In this document: piece after piece, positions 43,085 to 53,074 of the stretch
Position numbering within the stretch: position 1 is the stretch's first letter
Layout: each line of letters opens with the position of its first letter
DNA from: JABDMH01 sp965223215
Lineage (GTDB): Bacteria; Bacteroidota; Bacteroidia; Chitinophagales; Saprospiraceae
Reading direction: 5' to 3'
Assembly (NCBI GenBank): GCA_965223215.1
Contig: CBDCVZ010000010.1
Span: 4,340,001-4,404,000 of the forward strand
DNA length: 64,000 nucleotides
Position numbers and translations under genes: made by a program
The notes under the pieces: model-generated
Told to the model about the DNA's origin: nothing
The model's database searches: none
Seen by the model: only the letters and a program-made list of their open reading frames with translations

Positions 43085-44593
43085 TCACGTTAAACTAACG
43101 CCATTCTTATTTTTTTCTTGCCCGCCATCAAAGGGTAAGTTCACTACAAAGCTGCTTCCCTCTCCTAATTCACTTTGGACCTCAATGGTCCCTTTATGGG
43201 CAGCAATCATAGCTTTGACATAACTTAAACCAAGTCCAAAACCCTTGACATCATGTAAGTTACCCGTATGGACTCGATAAAACTTGTCGAAGATGTGCTT
43301 CCTCTGTTCTTTCGTCATCCCGATTCCCTTATCCTCGACACTGATTTGAATGCCACCGTTGACATTACTCGTCGCTACGCGTATATCGGGACTTTCTGGT
43401 GAGTATTTGTTCGCGTTATCTAATAAGTTATGAATAATATTTGAAACGTGCGTCTGATCCGCCAAAATATTAGGCTTTTGCGCACCCAATTCTGCTTTTA
43501 CCTGCCCTCCCTTACCGGCCACCTTTAAGTTTGCATGTTCCACAGCCTGGAGTATCAACTCGTGCACATTTACTTCGGCAAGTTTTAGTTTAAAATCCTT
43601 CTTCTCCAAAAGGGCCATTTGCAACACTTTTTCTACTTGGTTTAGCATACGACCATTTTCTTGCTTGATAATCTTGGCAAATCGGCCCACTTTCTCAGCT
43701 GATCCCGATACCATGGGGCTGGTAATGGAATCTGCTGCAAGATTGATCGTGGCAATGGGTGTTTTAAACTCATGCGTCATATTGTTGATAAAATCCGTAC
43801 GCATTTCAGATATTTTCTTCTGTCTAAAGATGACTTGAATCGTATAGGCAAAACAAAAGAGGATGATACCAGTGAAGAATATTGACCCCAAAATGGTGGG
43901 CCATAGATCGCGAAAGAGCAATCGATTGCGACCCGGAAAGTCCAAGTAAAGAATGCCTGGCACCTCATTTTCTGTCTCAAATAGATTGATGTGGTAAGGC
44001 GAATTCAGTAATCCTTCATTGACCACCGTAACGAATTGTTCACCTTCTTCCTCTACGACAAAATTGTCATTGAGTATGACGAAACTCTCCTTGTCGGTCG
44101 AGTATACCCCGTAATCGTAGCTGATGTCAATATCACGCTTGGTCAGATGTCGCTTGATGTAAAATGAAAGTTTGCTAATGTCAATTCGGTCTTCAATATC
44201 TTGCAAGCGCAATAATCGATTGACTTGAAAACTCTCCAAAAGCGACAATCGGTCCTTAAAGTTGCTCCTTGACCCTCGCATTAAACTGCTTAGATCTTCG
44301 GTAATCAGGGTAGTGTCTTCCAATTTTTCTTTGCGGTAATAGAAATCGAGCCTCGATGAGGAGGTTCCAGGACCCTCTAAGATGTCTGATGAAAGAATGT
44401 CAATATCTAAAGCATTTTCACTGGCAGTCAAATCCTTTTCGACATTGTTTAGGGCTGAGTAAACCTCTTTGTTGAACTTCTCTTCATTCAGATTGATGCT
44501 CTTTTTAATCCAATTGCTTTGCATTACAATAGTGCCCACCAGCGAGATTGCCATGATGCCAATTAGGATCCAAATGAAGTTTTTACTTAGCAT
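43085..44593 (-). CDS. Membrane sensor histidine kinase (RprX-like)
   Basis: A 502-residue sensor kinase. TM1 is at about 6-25, a sensor region of about 200 residues lies in the periplasm (about 26-230), and TM2 is at about 231-256. There is no clear HAMP domain. The dimerisation/phosphotransfer box is NMTHEFKTPIATI (His274). The ATPase domain has the N box (NIIHNLLDNANKYSP), G1 (VEDKGIGM), F box (FDKFYR) and G2 (GFGLGLSYVKAM). The signal sensed is unknown. A TATTTTTG element and a hairpin sit upstream, between it and the divergent PDZ gene. Confidence 0.94.
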   Translation of the reverse strand: MLSKNFIWILIGIMAISLVGTIVMQSNWIKKSINLNEEKFNKEVYSALNNVEKDLTASENALDIDILSSDILEGPGTSSSRLDFYYRKEKLEDTTLITEDLSSLMRGSRSNFKDRLSLLESFQVNRLLRLQDIEDRIDISKLSFYIKRHLTKRDIDISYDYGVYSTDKESFVILNDNFVVEEEGEQFVTVVNEGLLNSPYHINLFETENEVPGILYLDFPGRNRLLFRDLWPTILGSIFFTGIILFCFAYTIQVIFRQKKISEMRTDFINNMTHEFKTPIATINLAADSITSPMVSGSAEKVGRFAKIIKQENGRMLNQVEKVLQMALLEKKDFKLKLAEVNVHELILQAVEHANLKVAGKGGQVKAELGAQKPNILADQTHVSNIIHNLLDNANKYSPESPDIRVATSNVNGGIQISVEDKGIGMTKEQRKHIFDKFYRVHTGNLHDVKGFGLGLSYVKAMIAAHKGTIEVQSELGEGSSFVVNLPFDGGQEKNKNGVSLT

Positions 44594-44630
44594 ACTTGCT
44601 TAGAAAGGGCGAATGATGAAACTGTCAAAG

Positions 44631-44638
44631 CAAAAATA
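44631..44638 (-). promoter_or_regulatory. Candidate -7 element for the histidine kinase
   Basis: TATTTTTG on the minus strand, an exact TAnnTTTG match 38 bp upstream of the start. A CAAA (minus-strand TTTG) at 44655-44658 is 16 bp away, shorter than the usual 19. Confidence 0.38.
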
Positions 44639-44662
44639 AGATCATCTGATAAAACAAAAGTA

Positions 44663-44679
44663 GCGACCAAAAAGGTCGC
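44663..44679. other. Hairpin between divergent kinase and PDZ genes
   Basis: GCGACC (44663-44668) and GGTCGC (44674-44679) form a perfect 6-bp stem around AAAAA. It could be an operator or a leader hairpin; there is no T-run directly after it. Confidence 0.35.
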
Positions 44680-44738
44680 CAAAAATTGGTTTAACGCTGA
44701 TTTAACTTTTACCTATACCATTAGTCAAAAATGCACCC

Positions 44739-44746
44739 TACCTTTG
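44739..44746 (+). promoter_or_regulatory. Candidate -7 element for the PDZ gene
   Basis: TACCTTTG, an exact TAnnTTTG match 30 bp upstream of the ATG at 44776. No strong -33 TTTG is visible. Confidence 0.45.
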
Positions 44747-44775
44747 TCATTGCATTAATCTAAGGTTACGTTGCC

Positions 44776-45492
44776 ATGAGACTCAAAAAAATTTGCAGCA
44801 AAGCACCGTTAATTCTCCTTTTGTTCATCGGGATTGACTGTCTCCCACTACTAGCCCAAGAAAAGTCAAAAACCAAGGTAACCATCATCAAAGAAAGTTA
44901 TGATGAAGATGGCAACAAGACCGTCGAAAAGATAGTTAAAGAAGGTCCGGAAGCAGATGCCATCGATCTCGATAAACTGAGCCAAGGCATTCCACAAGAA
45001 CGCTCCCTTGAATTTAAGAGTTTTGGTGACTTGCAAGAGATGCCAGGTTTTGAAAACTTCGCACCCTTCGACGGTGGCAACCTCAATGATTTTCGCTCTT
45101 TTTTCGATTCTTTGGGCTTTCAGGGGTTTAGTTTCTTCGGAGACGAATTTGGTGGCGAGGGCTGGCCCAATTTTGGTCCATCGGATGATTTTTCCGTGAA
45201 ACCAAAACTTGGCGTACGAATCAATGATTTGGAAAGTGAAACTGGCGTGGTTGTCCGTGAGGTAATGCCAAACACCCCTGCAGAACGAGCCGGCCTCCAA
45301 GAAGGTGACGTCATCCTATCGGTTGATGATCAAACCATCACAACCACCAGTGAATTGGTGAGCTACATTCAAAGTCGCAGTGCTGGCGATGAAGTGAGCA
45401 TAGACTTACGAAGAGATGATGAACATATGCAGATTGTGGCTAAATTGACCGAATATAAACCCAAGAAAGATATTGAGATTCGAAAACTCTAG
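44776..45492 (+). CDS. Secreted PDZ-domain protein
   Basis: A 238-residue exported protein: signal peptide (about 1-27, cleavage after LLAQ), a charged stretch (SKTKVTIIKESYDEDGNKT), a Phe/Gly-rich segment (about 75-130, FRSFFDSLGFQGFSFFGDEF) and one PDZ domain (about 140-232, KLGVRINDLESE, ERAGLQEGDVILSVDD, IDLRRDDE). There is no protease domain, so it is a PDZ-only protein that may recognise exposed C-termini in the periplasm. It is divergent from the two-component system by 182 bp, so a regulatory link is plausible. Confidence 0.85.
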   Translation: MRLKKICSKAPLILLLFIGIDCLPLLAQEKSKTKVTIIKESYDEDGNKTVEKIVKEGPEADAIDLDKLSQGIPQERSLEFKSFGDLQEMPGFENFAPFDGGNLNDFRSFFDSLGFQGFSFFGDEFGGEGWPNFGPSDDFSVKPKLGVRINDLESETGVVVREVMPNTPAERAGLQEGDVILSVDDQTITTTSELVSYIQSRSAGDEVSIDLRRDDEHMQIVAKLTEYKPKKDIEIRKL

Positions 45493-45712
45493 TCGAATCA
45501 GTGAATTGCCCTCAGGACTCTCCATCCACCAATGCTTTTAGGGGTCCCTTCGAAAGAGATTTTGGTTGTCAGGTTCAGTACCATTGGAATCCATCTCCAG
45601 GGTCTGTCCTTGTTTTCCGCGGTCCTATTTCTAGGCTGAATTCAATCGGCATGATGATCCTGGCGCTCAACGTGCGCCGTTGATTTTCTGGTTCTAAACT
45701 AAGCTGGCCAGA

Positions 45713-48700
45713 CTACTGTAAGGCAAATTGGACGGTGATCCCAGAATTAATATTGGTGATCGGAAACGACTGTGAGGTGTAGGGGATGGTGCGATTATAG
45801 TCGAAGAAAAACCGGAGTGTCAGTGTTTCACTCATGGCGTAGTCAATGGCCGGACTAATGCGGATTTGCTTCGTACCCCTGGAAGCTTGTGGATCTAGAT
45901 CGGTATCCTGCTTGTGAATGAGGGAGACATTATCAGAAAAAGAGAAATCAAACTTGATTTCCATGTCGTTCCCTTTCTTTCTATTTCCGCCCGGATTGTT
46001 GCCATCCTGATCTTCCTCCTGCTCTTCCTCCTGGCTGCGACGAGATTGGCGCTTGTTTTTCTTATTGCCGAACTGCAAAAACGGAATATTTACATTCTTA
46101 AGTGGATAGCCAAATCCGATGACATAGTCGGTACGTTTGGTTTCGTTCAACTGGTTGTCTGTGAAGGTGAAAGCTAAGTTTCGCGTCTTATTCATATCGA
46201 CGCGAAGCGAAATGTCATTTCTCGTACGAATGTTCAGTCCCAAAAGAGGTGCTAATTGCTCCGTAATATTGAGCGCAGGAATCTCATATCGACTATAGAA
46301 ATCACCCGTTGAAGCATTTTGATTATAGATGGGATTTAGGGTGTTTGCGACGTAGTCATAATCTGTATTATAACTGTTGACCGATAAATTAGAGCGATAG
46401 CCATGACTCAAGCTGACACTGCTAAAGATGTCCTTAAAGAAAGGCACTTTGGATAAGCCGTTGTAGTTAAGTTGCCAATTGGGCCGGGGTTTTATATTAA
46501 ATACATCCGTCTCTACCGTTTGAGGATCTGTTTTCGTATATGCTGAGATAAAGGCTGGTATTAAAACATCTCGCTGATATTTGCCAAACCCGGAGGTGTA
46601 TTCTGATCCATCAAAATCATGCACGGTCGATGGATCACCGATGCGTTGAGAGATTACTTTTCTAGTTTCTCCAAATTTGTCGAAGAGTGCTTCAATATCA
46701 GTCTCAAAAAGGGTATTGAGGGCAAAATAGGTGATGTTAAAGGAACCGACATCACGAGGTGTTAATCTTTGAAAAGGAACATCTGGCCCAGTCTTCTTAA
46801 AAAATTCTGAATGGTTTTCCGTAAAGGTATAATCCCAATTCACCTCTAATCGAAAGTCCTTGAAGGGCTCAATGCTCACACTGGCATTCCACTTCTTGGT
46901 TTTAGTGAGGAGTACTTCCTGATTTAGAAAAACATTGTCCGTAATCCAATTATTTTCGGGTTTAACTGCATCCCTAAACCACTGATCGTTGGGTTGAAAG
47001 CCAAGAATAAACTCATAACCAGGTGCATTCCAGTCCTGGCTTAAGCCTAAGTATTTGGTGGTAGGGGTAAAGCCGGGTACCACCGAACCCAGATTTTCAG
47101 AATACTGCAATTTAGCTTTGCGTAGGAGCATGAGTGGTCGAAAAAACAATCGCTCGACTACACCGGGATCCCGAGCAGGTTTCTTCTTTTTATCATCATT
47201 CTTTGCATTCTTACTATTTCGAGATGGCAATTGCCGATTGGTGTTGCCACGGGTGGTGGTACGTTTACCTTGATTGATCTTCTTTAAATAGGGTATGTTG
47301 TTATATAATTTTTCAAAATTGAGTTCGGCAGAAATTTGGCGGCTGGCTTGATTTTGAATCACATTACCGAGTGAATCAACATTTAGGGCGGCGGCATTCC
47401 AGCCGTAGCTGGCATTGTATTGAGCACGTATTTGGGCGAAATTGAGAATTGGAAAGTGCTGTAAAGGCACATTGTAGCTCAAATTGATATTGTGTGAGTA
47501 GTCTTTGGTTCGACCAAAATTTCTCAAACCAGCCCAGATGGTATCGCGATTCTTATCTGGCGAAAAATTCGGGTCACGTTCATCCAGTTCATCAATGACC
47601 GCAATATTGGTGGCATTAAATCTAAATTTCAAACTTTTTGACAAATCCCAATTCAGGTCATAATTTCGATCCCAGGTAAATCTCTTTGTATACCATGTTT
47701 TAAATTCTGGTTCCGAAAACCGGTACGAGCGCTCAGTTCTAATCCTATTGAGTGAGGTATTAAATGAAATTGAATTTGGGAGGGGATTAATATTTAATTC
47801 CGTAATAAACTTGATTAATTTATCATTCTTGACCAGATTTTTAAAAGGCTGTATGTAAAGTGGTTTTATGCTGTAATTATAATCTAGAGAGCCCCGGTAT
47901 TCATCGGTCTCATCATTTTCAATAATCGGGTCGTGCCGTTTAATTTCCGACTGGGCATAAGAGGCACTAAAATTAGAAATTGAAAAGGGCAAGGGGTTTT
48001 TTTGCGAATTCCCTGTTCGCTCCTTACGAACATTGGTAAAATTGAAACTCTTGATTGAGGTAAAGTCAACGGCTTGTTCCTTGAGTGAATCTCTTGATTC
48101 TGAAGGGGCCTCTTTGAGCTTATCCTTCAGTTCAATATCGCGATCATACGGGTCAAATTTGGGGCTCAAGACGGTGGAAGAATATTGTGCATAAAAAGGG
48201 ATTCGAATACCTGATCTGTCGCCAAAGAATTTGCCCAGTTCTAAATTGGCGGCAATGTCGTATTGAACATTTTGATCCAAGCTCCTTTCCGCCAGTTTTT
48301 GATCAATAGCACCCCAGCCAATGCTACTGTAGTTGCCGCTCAAGGACAGCCGACCAAAATCAGCCAGCTGAAAATCTAGCCTGGCCAACGCAGCCGCACC
48401 CCCCTTTTCATTGAGGCCCGCTAAGCGTAATTCATTCACCCACACTTCGACGCACTTGTCCAAACCATCGTCTTTCGTATTGCGCACACCGATCATTACT
48501 CCCTTCACCAAGCCTAGATTGGGATTGCCAATAACCCTGATCTTCTTGCCCTCGTCTCTCGGATCACTTACTTCATAGGGCCTGGTTGCTGAAAATCCTG
48601 AGTTATTTCGCGCCACTTTGGCATCTTTTAAGGCTTGCAAAGGAACATGCAAGTTGTTTTCAACCCGCCACACAATCGTTGGATCGAGTCTGACCGAATC

Positions 48701-51700
48701 TCGCCGATCGAGATCCGACATGACCAACGGAATCTCATATTCATAATAATTGCGTGTGTAGTCACTCCCTAAGCGAACAAATAAGGTGGTTTCGCCAGGA
48801 TCCAATATGGCGTCATCCGCCTCTTCGGCATGGACAAACATCAAAAGGCTGTCAAAATTTCGAAAATCTTCATTTAATATTTTGTACATCGCTGCTGCCT
48901 CACCATCCGGCAGATTGCAAATATTCAGCGCAAGAGATTGCTCATTTCGTTGAATGTTGGCATAGGTGCCCACCGATCGTTCCCGATCGATGCCTGGTGG
49001 CAAAATATAATTGAACGGAAATTTGTCGCTGTTTTCCTCAATGTTGACCGAGCTGATGTCAAACTGTAAATTATTCGGTGTGGTATTGGGTTCTCCAGGT
49101 CCTGGTGAACTCAGGCTACGATTGAATTTTCGCCATTGGTTACGCACCAAATCAAATTTGGCAAACCTCATGGTAACCTGCTCCGCAAAATCGGTCAGAT
49201 AAAGCCGAATAAACCGGATGGACCTAAAGTCCTGGATGCTACCAACGGCCGTTTCATATTTCTGAATCGGAATTTGAAATCGATACCAAAGGCTCCCAGA
49301 GTTTTGAGCCCTGATGCTGTCGGTAATAAACTCATTGAGCCTAAGAGAGCCAGAGCCATCATCCGCGATGGGTATGCGGTATTGATAGTAGGCTTCTGAT
49401 TCATTTAAGGTATTGTCATTATTGATATCCTCATTGTCCGGATAGTTGGTGCTTGACTGCAAACGATTTCCGCCTTGTAGTCCTCCTTGATCGGGAAAAG
49501 AGTTTCTCGCACCGGCTGCTTCCGAATTTCCTTCGACATTGTTAAATTTTGAGTATCGTTCGAATATCCCGGTACCTTCTGGATAATTCCGATAATGCTC
49601 GAAATCATCGTTTGACGGGTCTTCCATAATTCGATCGCGGGCTTCCTGTACCAGCCCTTGAGTTGCATTAATATAGTCGCTATAAAAAGTTCTTTCTTGT
49701 TCATTGTTCAACCCATCATAGCCAATGTCCTGCTCCATGCGATCTGATTCGCTGATGCCAAAGGAAGAGGTTAAATCTTGTACCACAGGTATGCGACCCC
49801 ACACAGTGGTATCGACCGGAGCAGCACTGTTTGAAGTGGGTAAGCCGTTTTCAAATGATTGGCGTGAATCCTGTAGAATATCCTCCGATATATTACCTAA
49901 ATTGATGTAGAGATTTCCATCGTCAGCCAGTCTGGTAAAATCTCCACGTTCCTCATAGGGATTCATCATCCAAAATTCAATGTACTCGATGTTAGACGCC
50001 TGGAAGTCTGTGTTCCGTAAATCTCGCATGATTCCTCCCCATCTAGATTCCGGATCTACCAGTTCGCCTTCGCCATTTATTCCTGCACTGTATTCAGTGC
50101 CCCCGTTTGGTAAATCGAAATTGTAAGGACCTCTTTCCGCGGGATTATAGGTGATGTCAAAGGTCTGGATGTTATTATTGATACCAAACACAGGAGTTCG
50201 ATTGGGAAAAATATCTCTCTGATCAATTCTACTTGTAAATGGATCTGCGGCGCCCGAGTTCGTAAAAATATTGGACTCAATCCGATACCAATTGATACGA
50301 GCCCGATTTACGTTTGATCGAATGTCGTTATTCAAATTGGCTTCGGGAAATCGGGTGTTGTTATTTTGCAAATCGTTTTGGGGAATACTGGCATGAACCC
50401 ATTCGGTGGTCGGTGTACGCAGATCAATGCCGATGGAGCTTCCTTCAAAGTCATCAATATAGAGATTCCCGCCTTTATCTTTTTTGTTTGGGTTAATCGC
50501 CTTGGAGTGACCTGGTTTTAACACGGCACCTTCTGCAGCTAGGGTGATGGTGGATTTTTCCTTCGTACTGATCAGCGGAATCTTATCCACCAGACGAGTA
50601 AGCCAGGGCGCCTCCTTGCTATAATTGAGATCCAGTCCGATGATCCTATTGTTGATTGGATCTTCACCAATGTTTACCTTTTGAGTAAAAGGTCGTTCGA
50701 AGAGGTGCATATAGGTGAATCCGAGATTTAGATTCTTACTCACCTCATAATCAGCCCGCAATCCCAGCATGGTCTTCCGATTAAAGCTGAAGAGGGCATT
50801 GTCTTCGAAGGAGATGTTTATGGGGATGCTGCTGTTGGTATAGGCCTCATTGATGATGCGCACTTTGCCCAGATTATAATCGACATCATAGTCACGGCCC
50901 TCCACCAACAACTGTCCACCTGCAGTCACACGCACCGATCCCTGGGGCACATTAAAAGCCCCCAGAGAATATTCATTGGAGGCACTTGACTTAAATCTGG
51001 CTCTAATGGTGAAGCGATTGAGATCGGGATATTCTCTGGCAATGAAGACACTACTGTCATAGAGCTGCTGAAAAACAAATTCACTGGCTTCGGCCGGATC
51101 ATCAAATTTGTTGGCCAACGAAGAACCAAAGGGCTCCAGCACTGGAAACATGATTTTTCCGGTCGTCAAAAAGATGGTGATGCCGGGCACAAAGTCAAAA
51201 GCACCATCTGGTTGTGGGTCACCCAGTTGATTGAGGTTATCTAGATTTAGCAGTCGCAGCAATGGCTGACTTGCCAAACTGCCCGTCGGCAGAAATCGCT
51301 TTTCACCCTTTCCTGGATCTTCATAAAAGACATCGAGATAAAAGTCTTCTCGACTGACATTAAAAGCACCGATGGAGTACACGTTTTTCATCATCAAATC
51401 CCACATCGGTACATCCACCCGCTGGGTTGTTGCTTTGAGCATCTTCACAAAGATGACGGACTCATCTTCTGTCTCAGAGGGAAAATCTGTCGAGAGTTCG
51501 CCCACTTGAAATTTCTTGCCATTATACACATACTCGTAAGCGATGCCGAGCACCTGATCAGGTTGAAGACTGGTATTGATTGAGATAAAACCCAAATCCA
51601 GATTGAGGGTGTATTCTGACTCACGCAACTTGCGCGCTCTTACCTTCTCAAAGTCTCTGGTGTTTACCAGCTGATAGCTCGATGATTTTAACGCGGAGAC

Positions 51701-52969
51701 CGCGGTCACGTTGTCGCGTGCATTTGGATCTGTACTCAATCGGCGATAAAGTGGACTTGAGGAGTTGTCGGGCAGTTCATTTCTACCGGAAATGTCCGGA
51801 TTTCGAATCGGTCCGGTGGGCTGCAGATCCGGATTCCTGTTGGTAATTTCTTTCGCTTCTCCCAGGTCTGCCAGAGCTACGATGTTACGCGTATTTTCGG
51901 TTTCGCGACGATCGTTGGTGATCCAGACTTCTACCTTTGTAATCCGGAATAGAGAACTAATTTGAGGTAGATTGCTTAAACCCCGTTCAAAGATACTGCG
52001 GTTGAAATGCGAAAGGAAAAAGTGCTTGTTTTCATCGTAATCCTCAACCCCAATATCAAATTCCTGCAGTTGGGCACCTTTTTCGATTTGCAGGTCTTTT
52101 TGCTCTGAATTCTGCTGCGAGATTATGGTGGTTAGGTACAAACGGCCAAACTGCAAATCTGTTTTCAATCCAAAGAGGCTTTGGCTGCCTTGAATCAGCG
52201 TGCCCTTTAGTGGAAGTGATACGTTTCCCGCCTCAATTTTCTTCAATATTTCATCGTCGCTAAATGCTTCACTGTCGTACTCTAATTTCAATTGGCGGTC
52301 GAAATCAAAGGTGGCTTGGGTATTGTAGTTGGTATTGAGCTTCAACTTTTCCCCAATGGATCCATCCATATTCATGCGAATGGCCATATCAAAATCGAAG
52401 CCTCCATTGCGTTGTTGCCGTTCGAGCAACACTGGATTTTCGACATTCTGGTAGTCATAACCAAAGGTAAGATCGATATTGCCTTTGGGGTTCAGATCGA
52501 TCTCGGTCCCTCCAAACAGTCGGTCTATCAGGCTATTGGAAAGATCAAATTTTTTGATGGGATCTACCTCCGGTCCCACTTGTCCTCCCGCAGAACTTAT
52601 CCCTGCCAGTCGCTGGAAGTATTCGCGCTCCTGTTGCTTTGCTTTGTAGTCAACATATTCATCAAATGACATATATGAAGGCGCCCGAAAATAGTCGTCT
52701 CCGATCTTTTCGGTCACAAAGTAATCACTCGTTTCGGGGTCATACTCGATGGATTTGTCAACGATTTTTGGATCTCTAAGATCAAAGGGGTTTCTCGGTT
52801 CATCATCGGTGAAAGCACCCTTTCGATCCTTCAGGGGTGGCACGGTATCCAGGGCTGCTACGAATTCCTGCCGATAGGGGTCGGGAAGTTTGCTATCAAG
52901 ATTGGCCTGAAGGGAGAGGGCCGATAGCATCGCAAAGAAAATAAAGAAGAAAGTCCCGCTTCTAATCAT
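45713..52969 (-). CDS. sprA: Type IX secretion system outer-membrane translocon SprA (Sov)
   Basis: Giant beta-barrel (2418 residues) forming the T9SS protein-conducting channel in the outer membrane. It has a signal peptide (about 1-22) and the SprA N-terminal pattern (VDKSIEYDPETSDYFVTEK and PSYMSFDEYVDYK); the rest is a long run of beta strands. The ending is aromatic (GITVQFALQ). Two highly charged low-complexity loops stand out: a Lys-rich one at about 1920-1930 and a Glu/Asp/Arg-rich one at about 2305-2330, probably surface loops. ruvA is upstream on the same strand with a 105-bp gap, as in other Bacteroidota. No frameshift or break is seen. Confidence 0.96.
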   Translation of the reverse strand: MIRSGTFFFIFFAMLSALSLQANLDSKLPDPYRQEFVAALDTVPPLKDRKGAFTDDEPRNPFDLRDPKIVDKSIEYDPETSDYFVTEKIGDDYFRAPSYMSFDEYVDYKAKQQEREYFQRLAGISSAGGQVGPEVDPIKKFDLSNSLIDRLFGGTEIDLNPKGNIDLTFGYDYQNVENPVLLERQQRNGGFDFDMAIRMNMDGSIGEKLKLNTNYNTQATFDFDRQLKLEYDSEAFSDDEILKKIEAGNVSLPLKGTLIQGSQSLFGLKTDLQFGRLYLTTIISQQNSEQKDLQIEKGAQLQEFDIGVEDYDENKHFFLSHFNRSIFERGLSNLPQISSLFRITKVEVWITNDRRETENTRNIVALADLGEAKEITNRNPDLQPTGPIRNPDISGRNELPDNSSSPLYRRLSTDPNARDNVTAVSALKSSSYQLVNTRDFEKVRARKLRESEYTLNLDLGFISINTSLQPDQVLGIAYEYVYNGKKFQVGELSTDFPSETEDESVIFVKMLKATTQRVDVPMWDLMMKNVYSIGAFNVSREDFYLDVFYEDPGKGEKRFLPTGSLASQPLLRLLNLDNLNQLGDPQPDGAFDFVPGITIFLTTGKIMFPVLEPFGSSLANKFDDPAEASEFVFQQLYDSSVFIAREYPDLNRFTIRARFKSSASNEYSLGAFNVPQGSVRVTAGGQLLVEGRDYDVDYNLGKVRIINEAYTNSSIPINISFEDNALFSFNRKTMLGLRADYEVSKNLNLGFTYMHLFERPFTQKVNIGEDPINNRIIGLDLNYSKEAPWLTRLVDKIPLISTKEKSTITLAAEGAVLKPGHSKAINPNKKDKGGNLYIDDFEGSSIGIDLRTPTTEWVHASIPQNDLQNNNTRFPEANLNNDIRSNVNRARINWYRIESNIFTNSGAADPFTSRIDQRDIFPNRTPVFGINNNIQTFDITYNPAERGPYNFDLPNGGTEYSAGINGEGELVDPESRWGGIMRDLRNTDFQASNIEYIEFWMMNPYEERGDFTRLADDGNLYINLGNISEDILQDSRQSFENGLPTSNSAAPVDTTVWGRIPVVQDLTSSFGISESDRMEQDIGYDGLNNEQERTFYSDYINATQGLVQEARDRIMEDPSNDDFEHYRNYPEGTGIFERYSKFNNVEGNSEAAGARNSFPDQGGLQGGNRLQSSTNYPDNEDINNDNTLNESEAYYQYRIPIADDGSGSLRLNEFITDSIRAQNSGSLWYRFQIPIQKYETAVGSIQDFRSIRFIRLYLTDFAEQVTMRFAKFDLVRNQWRKFNRSLSSPGPGEPNTTPNNLQFDISSVNIEENSDKFPFNYILPPGIDRERSVGTYANIQRNEQSLALNICNLPDGEAAAMYKILNEDFRNFDSLLMFVHAEEADDAILDPGETTLFVRLGSDYTRNYYEYEIPLVMSDLDRRDSVRLDPTIVWRVENNLHVPLQALKDAKVARNNSGFSATRPYEVSDPRDEGKKIRVIGNPNLGLVKGVMIGVRNTKDDGLDKCVEVWVNELRLAGLNEKGGAAALARLDFQLADFGRLSLSGNYSSIGWGAIDQKLAERSLDQNVQYDIAANLELGKFFGDRSGIRIPFYAQYSSTVLSPKFDPYDRDIELKDKLKEAPSESRDSLKEQAVDFTSIKSFNFTNVRKERTGNSQKNPLPFSISNFSASYAQSEIKRHDPIIENDETDEYRGSLDYNYSIKPLYIQPFKNLVKNDKLIKFITELNINPLPNSISFNTSLNRIRTERSYRFSEPEFKTWYTKRFTWDRNYDLNWDLSKSLKFRFNATNIAVIDELDERDPNFSPDKNRDTIWAGLRNFGRTKDYSHNINLSYNVPLQHFPILNFAQIRAQYNASYGWNAAALNVDSLGNVIQNQASRQISAELNFEKLYNNIPYLKKINQGKRTTTRGNTNRQLPSRNSKNAKNDDKKKKPARDPGVVERLFFRPLMLLRKAKLQYSENLGSVVPGFTPTTKYLGLSQDWNAPGYEFILGFQPNDQWFRDAVKPENNWITDNVFLNQEVLLTKTKKWNASVSIEPFKDFRLEVNWDYTFTENHSEFFKKTGPDVPFQRLTPRDVGSFNITYFALNTLFETDIEALFDKFGETRKVISQRIGDPSTVHDFDGSEYTSGFGKYQRDVLIPAFISAYTKTDPQTVETDVFNIKPRPNWQLNYNGLSKVPFFKDIFSSVSLSHGYRSNLSVNSYNTDYDYVANTLNPIYNQNASTGDFYSRYEIPALNITEQLAPLLGLNIRTRNDISLRVDMNKTRNLAFTFTDNQLNETKRTDYVIGFGYPLKNVNIPFLQFGNKKNKRQSRRSQEEEQEEDQDGNNPGGNRKKGNDMEIKFDFSFSDNVSLIHKQDTDLDPQASRGTKQIRISPAIDYAMSETLTLRFFFDYNRTIPYTSQSFPITNINSGITVQFALQ

Positions 52970-53074
52970 TTAGTACTGTACGTGGTTCGTCAATTATTGT
53001 TGTTCTAAAATGCTACTCTAACTCAATAATCTATCTGTTCATTTTTTGCTTAAAGCACTTTAACCAATCTTGTT

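Noticed and set aside
45501..45683. Possible 60-residue gene between the PDZ gene and sprA
   Set aside because: No homology recognised, composition not protein-like and no start signals; the 220-bp gap between convergent genes shows no clear hairpin terminator either.
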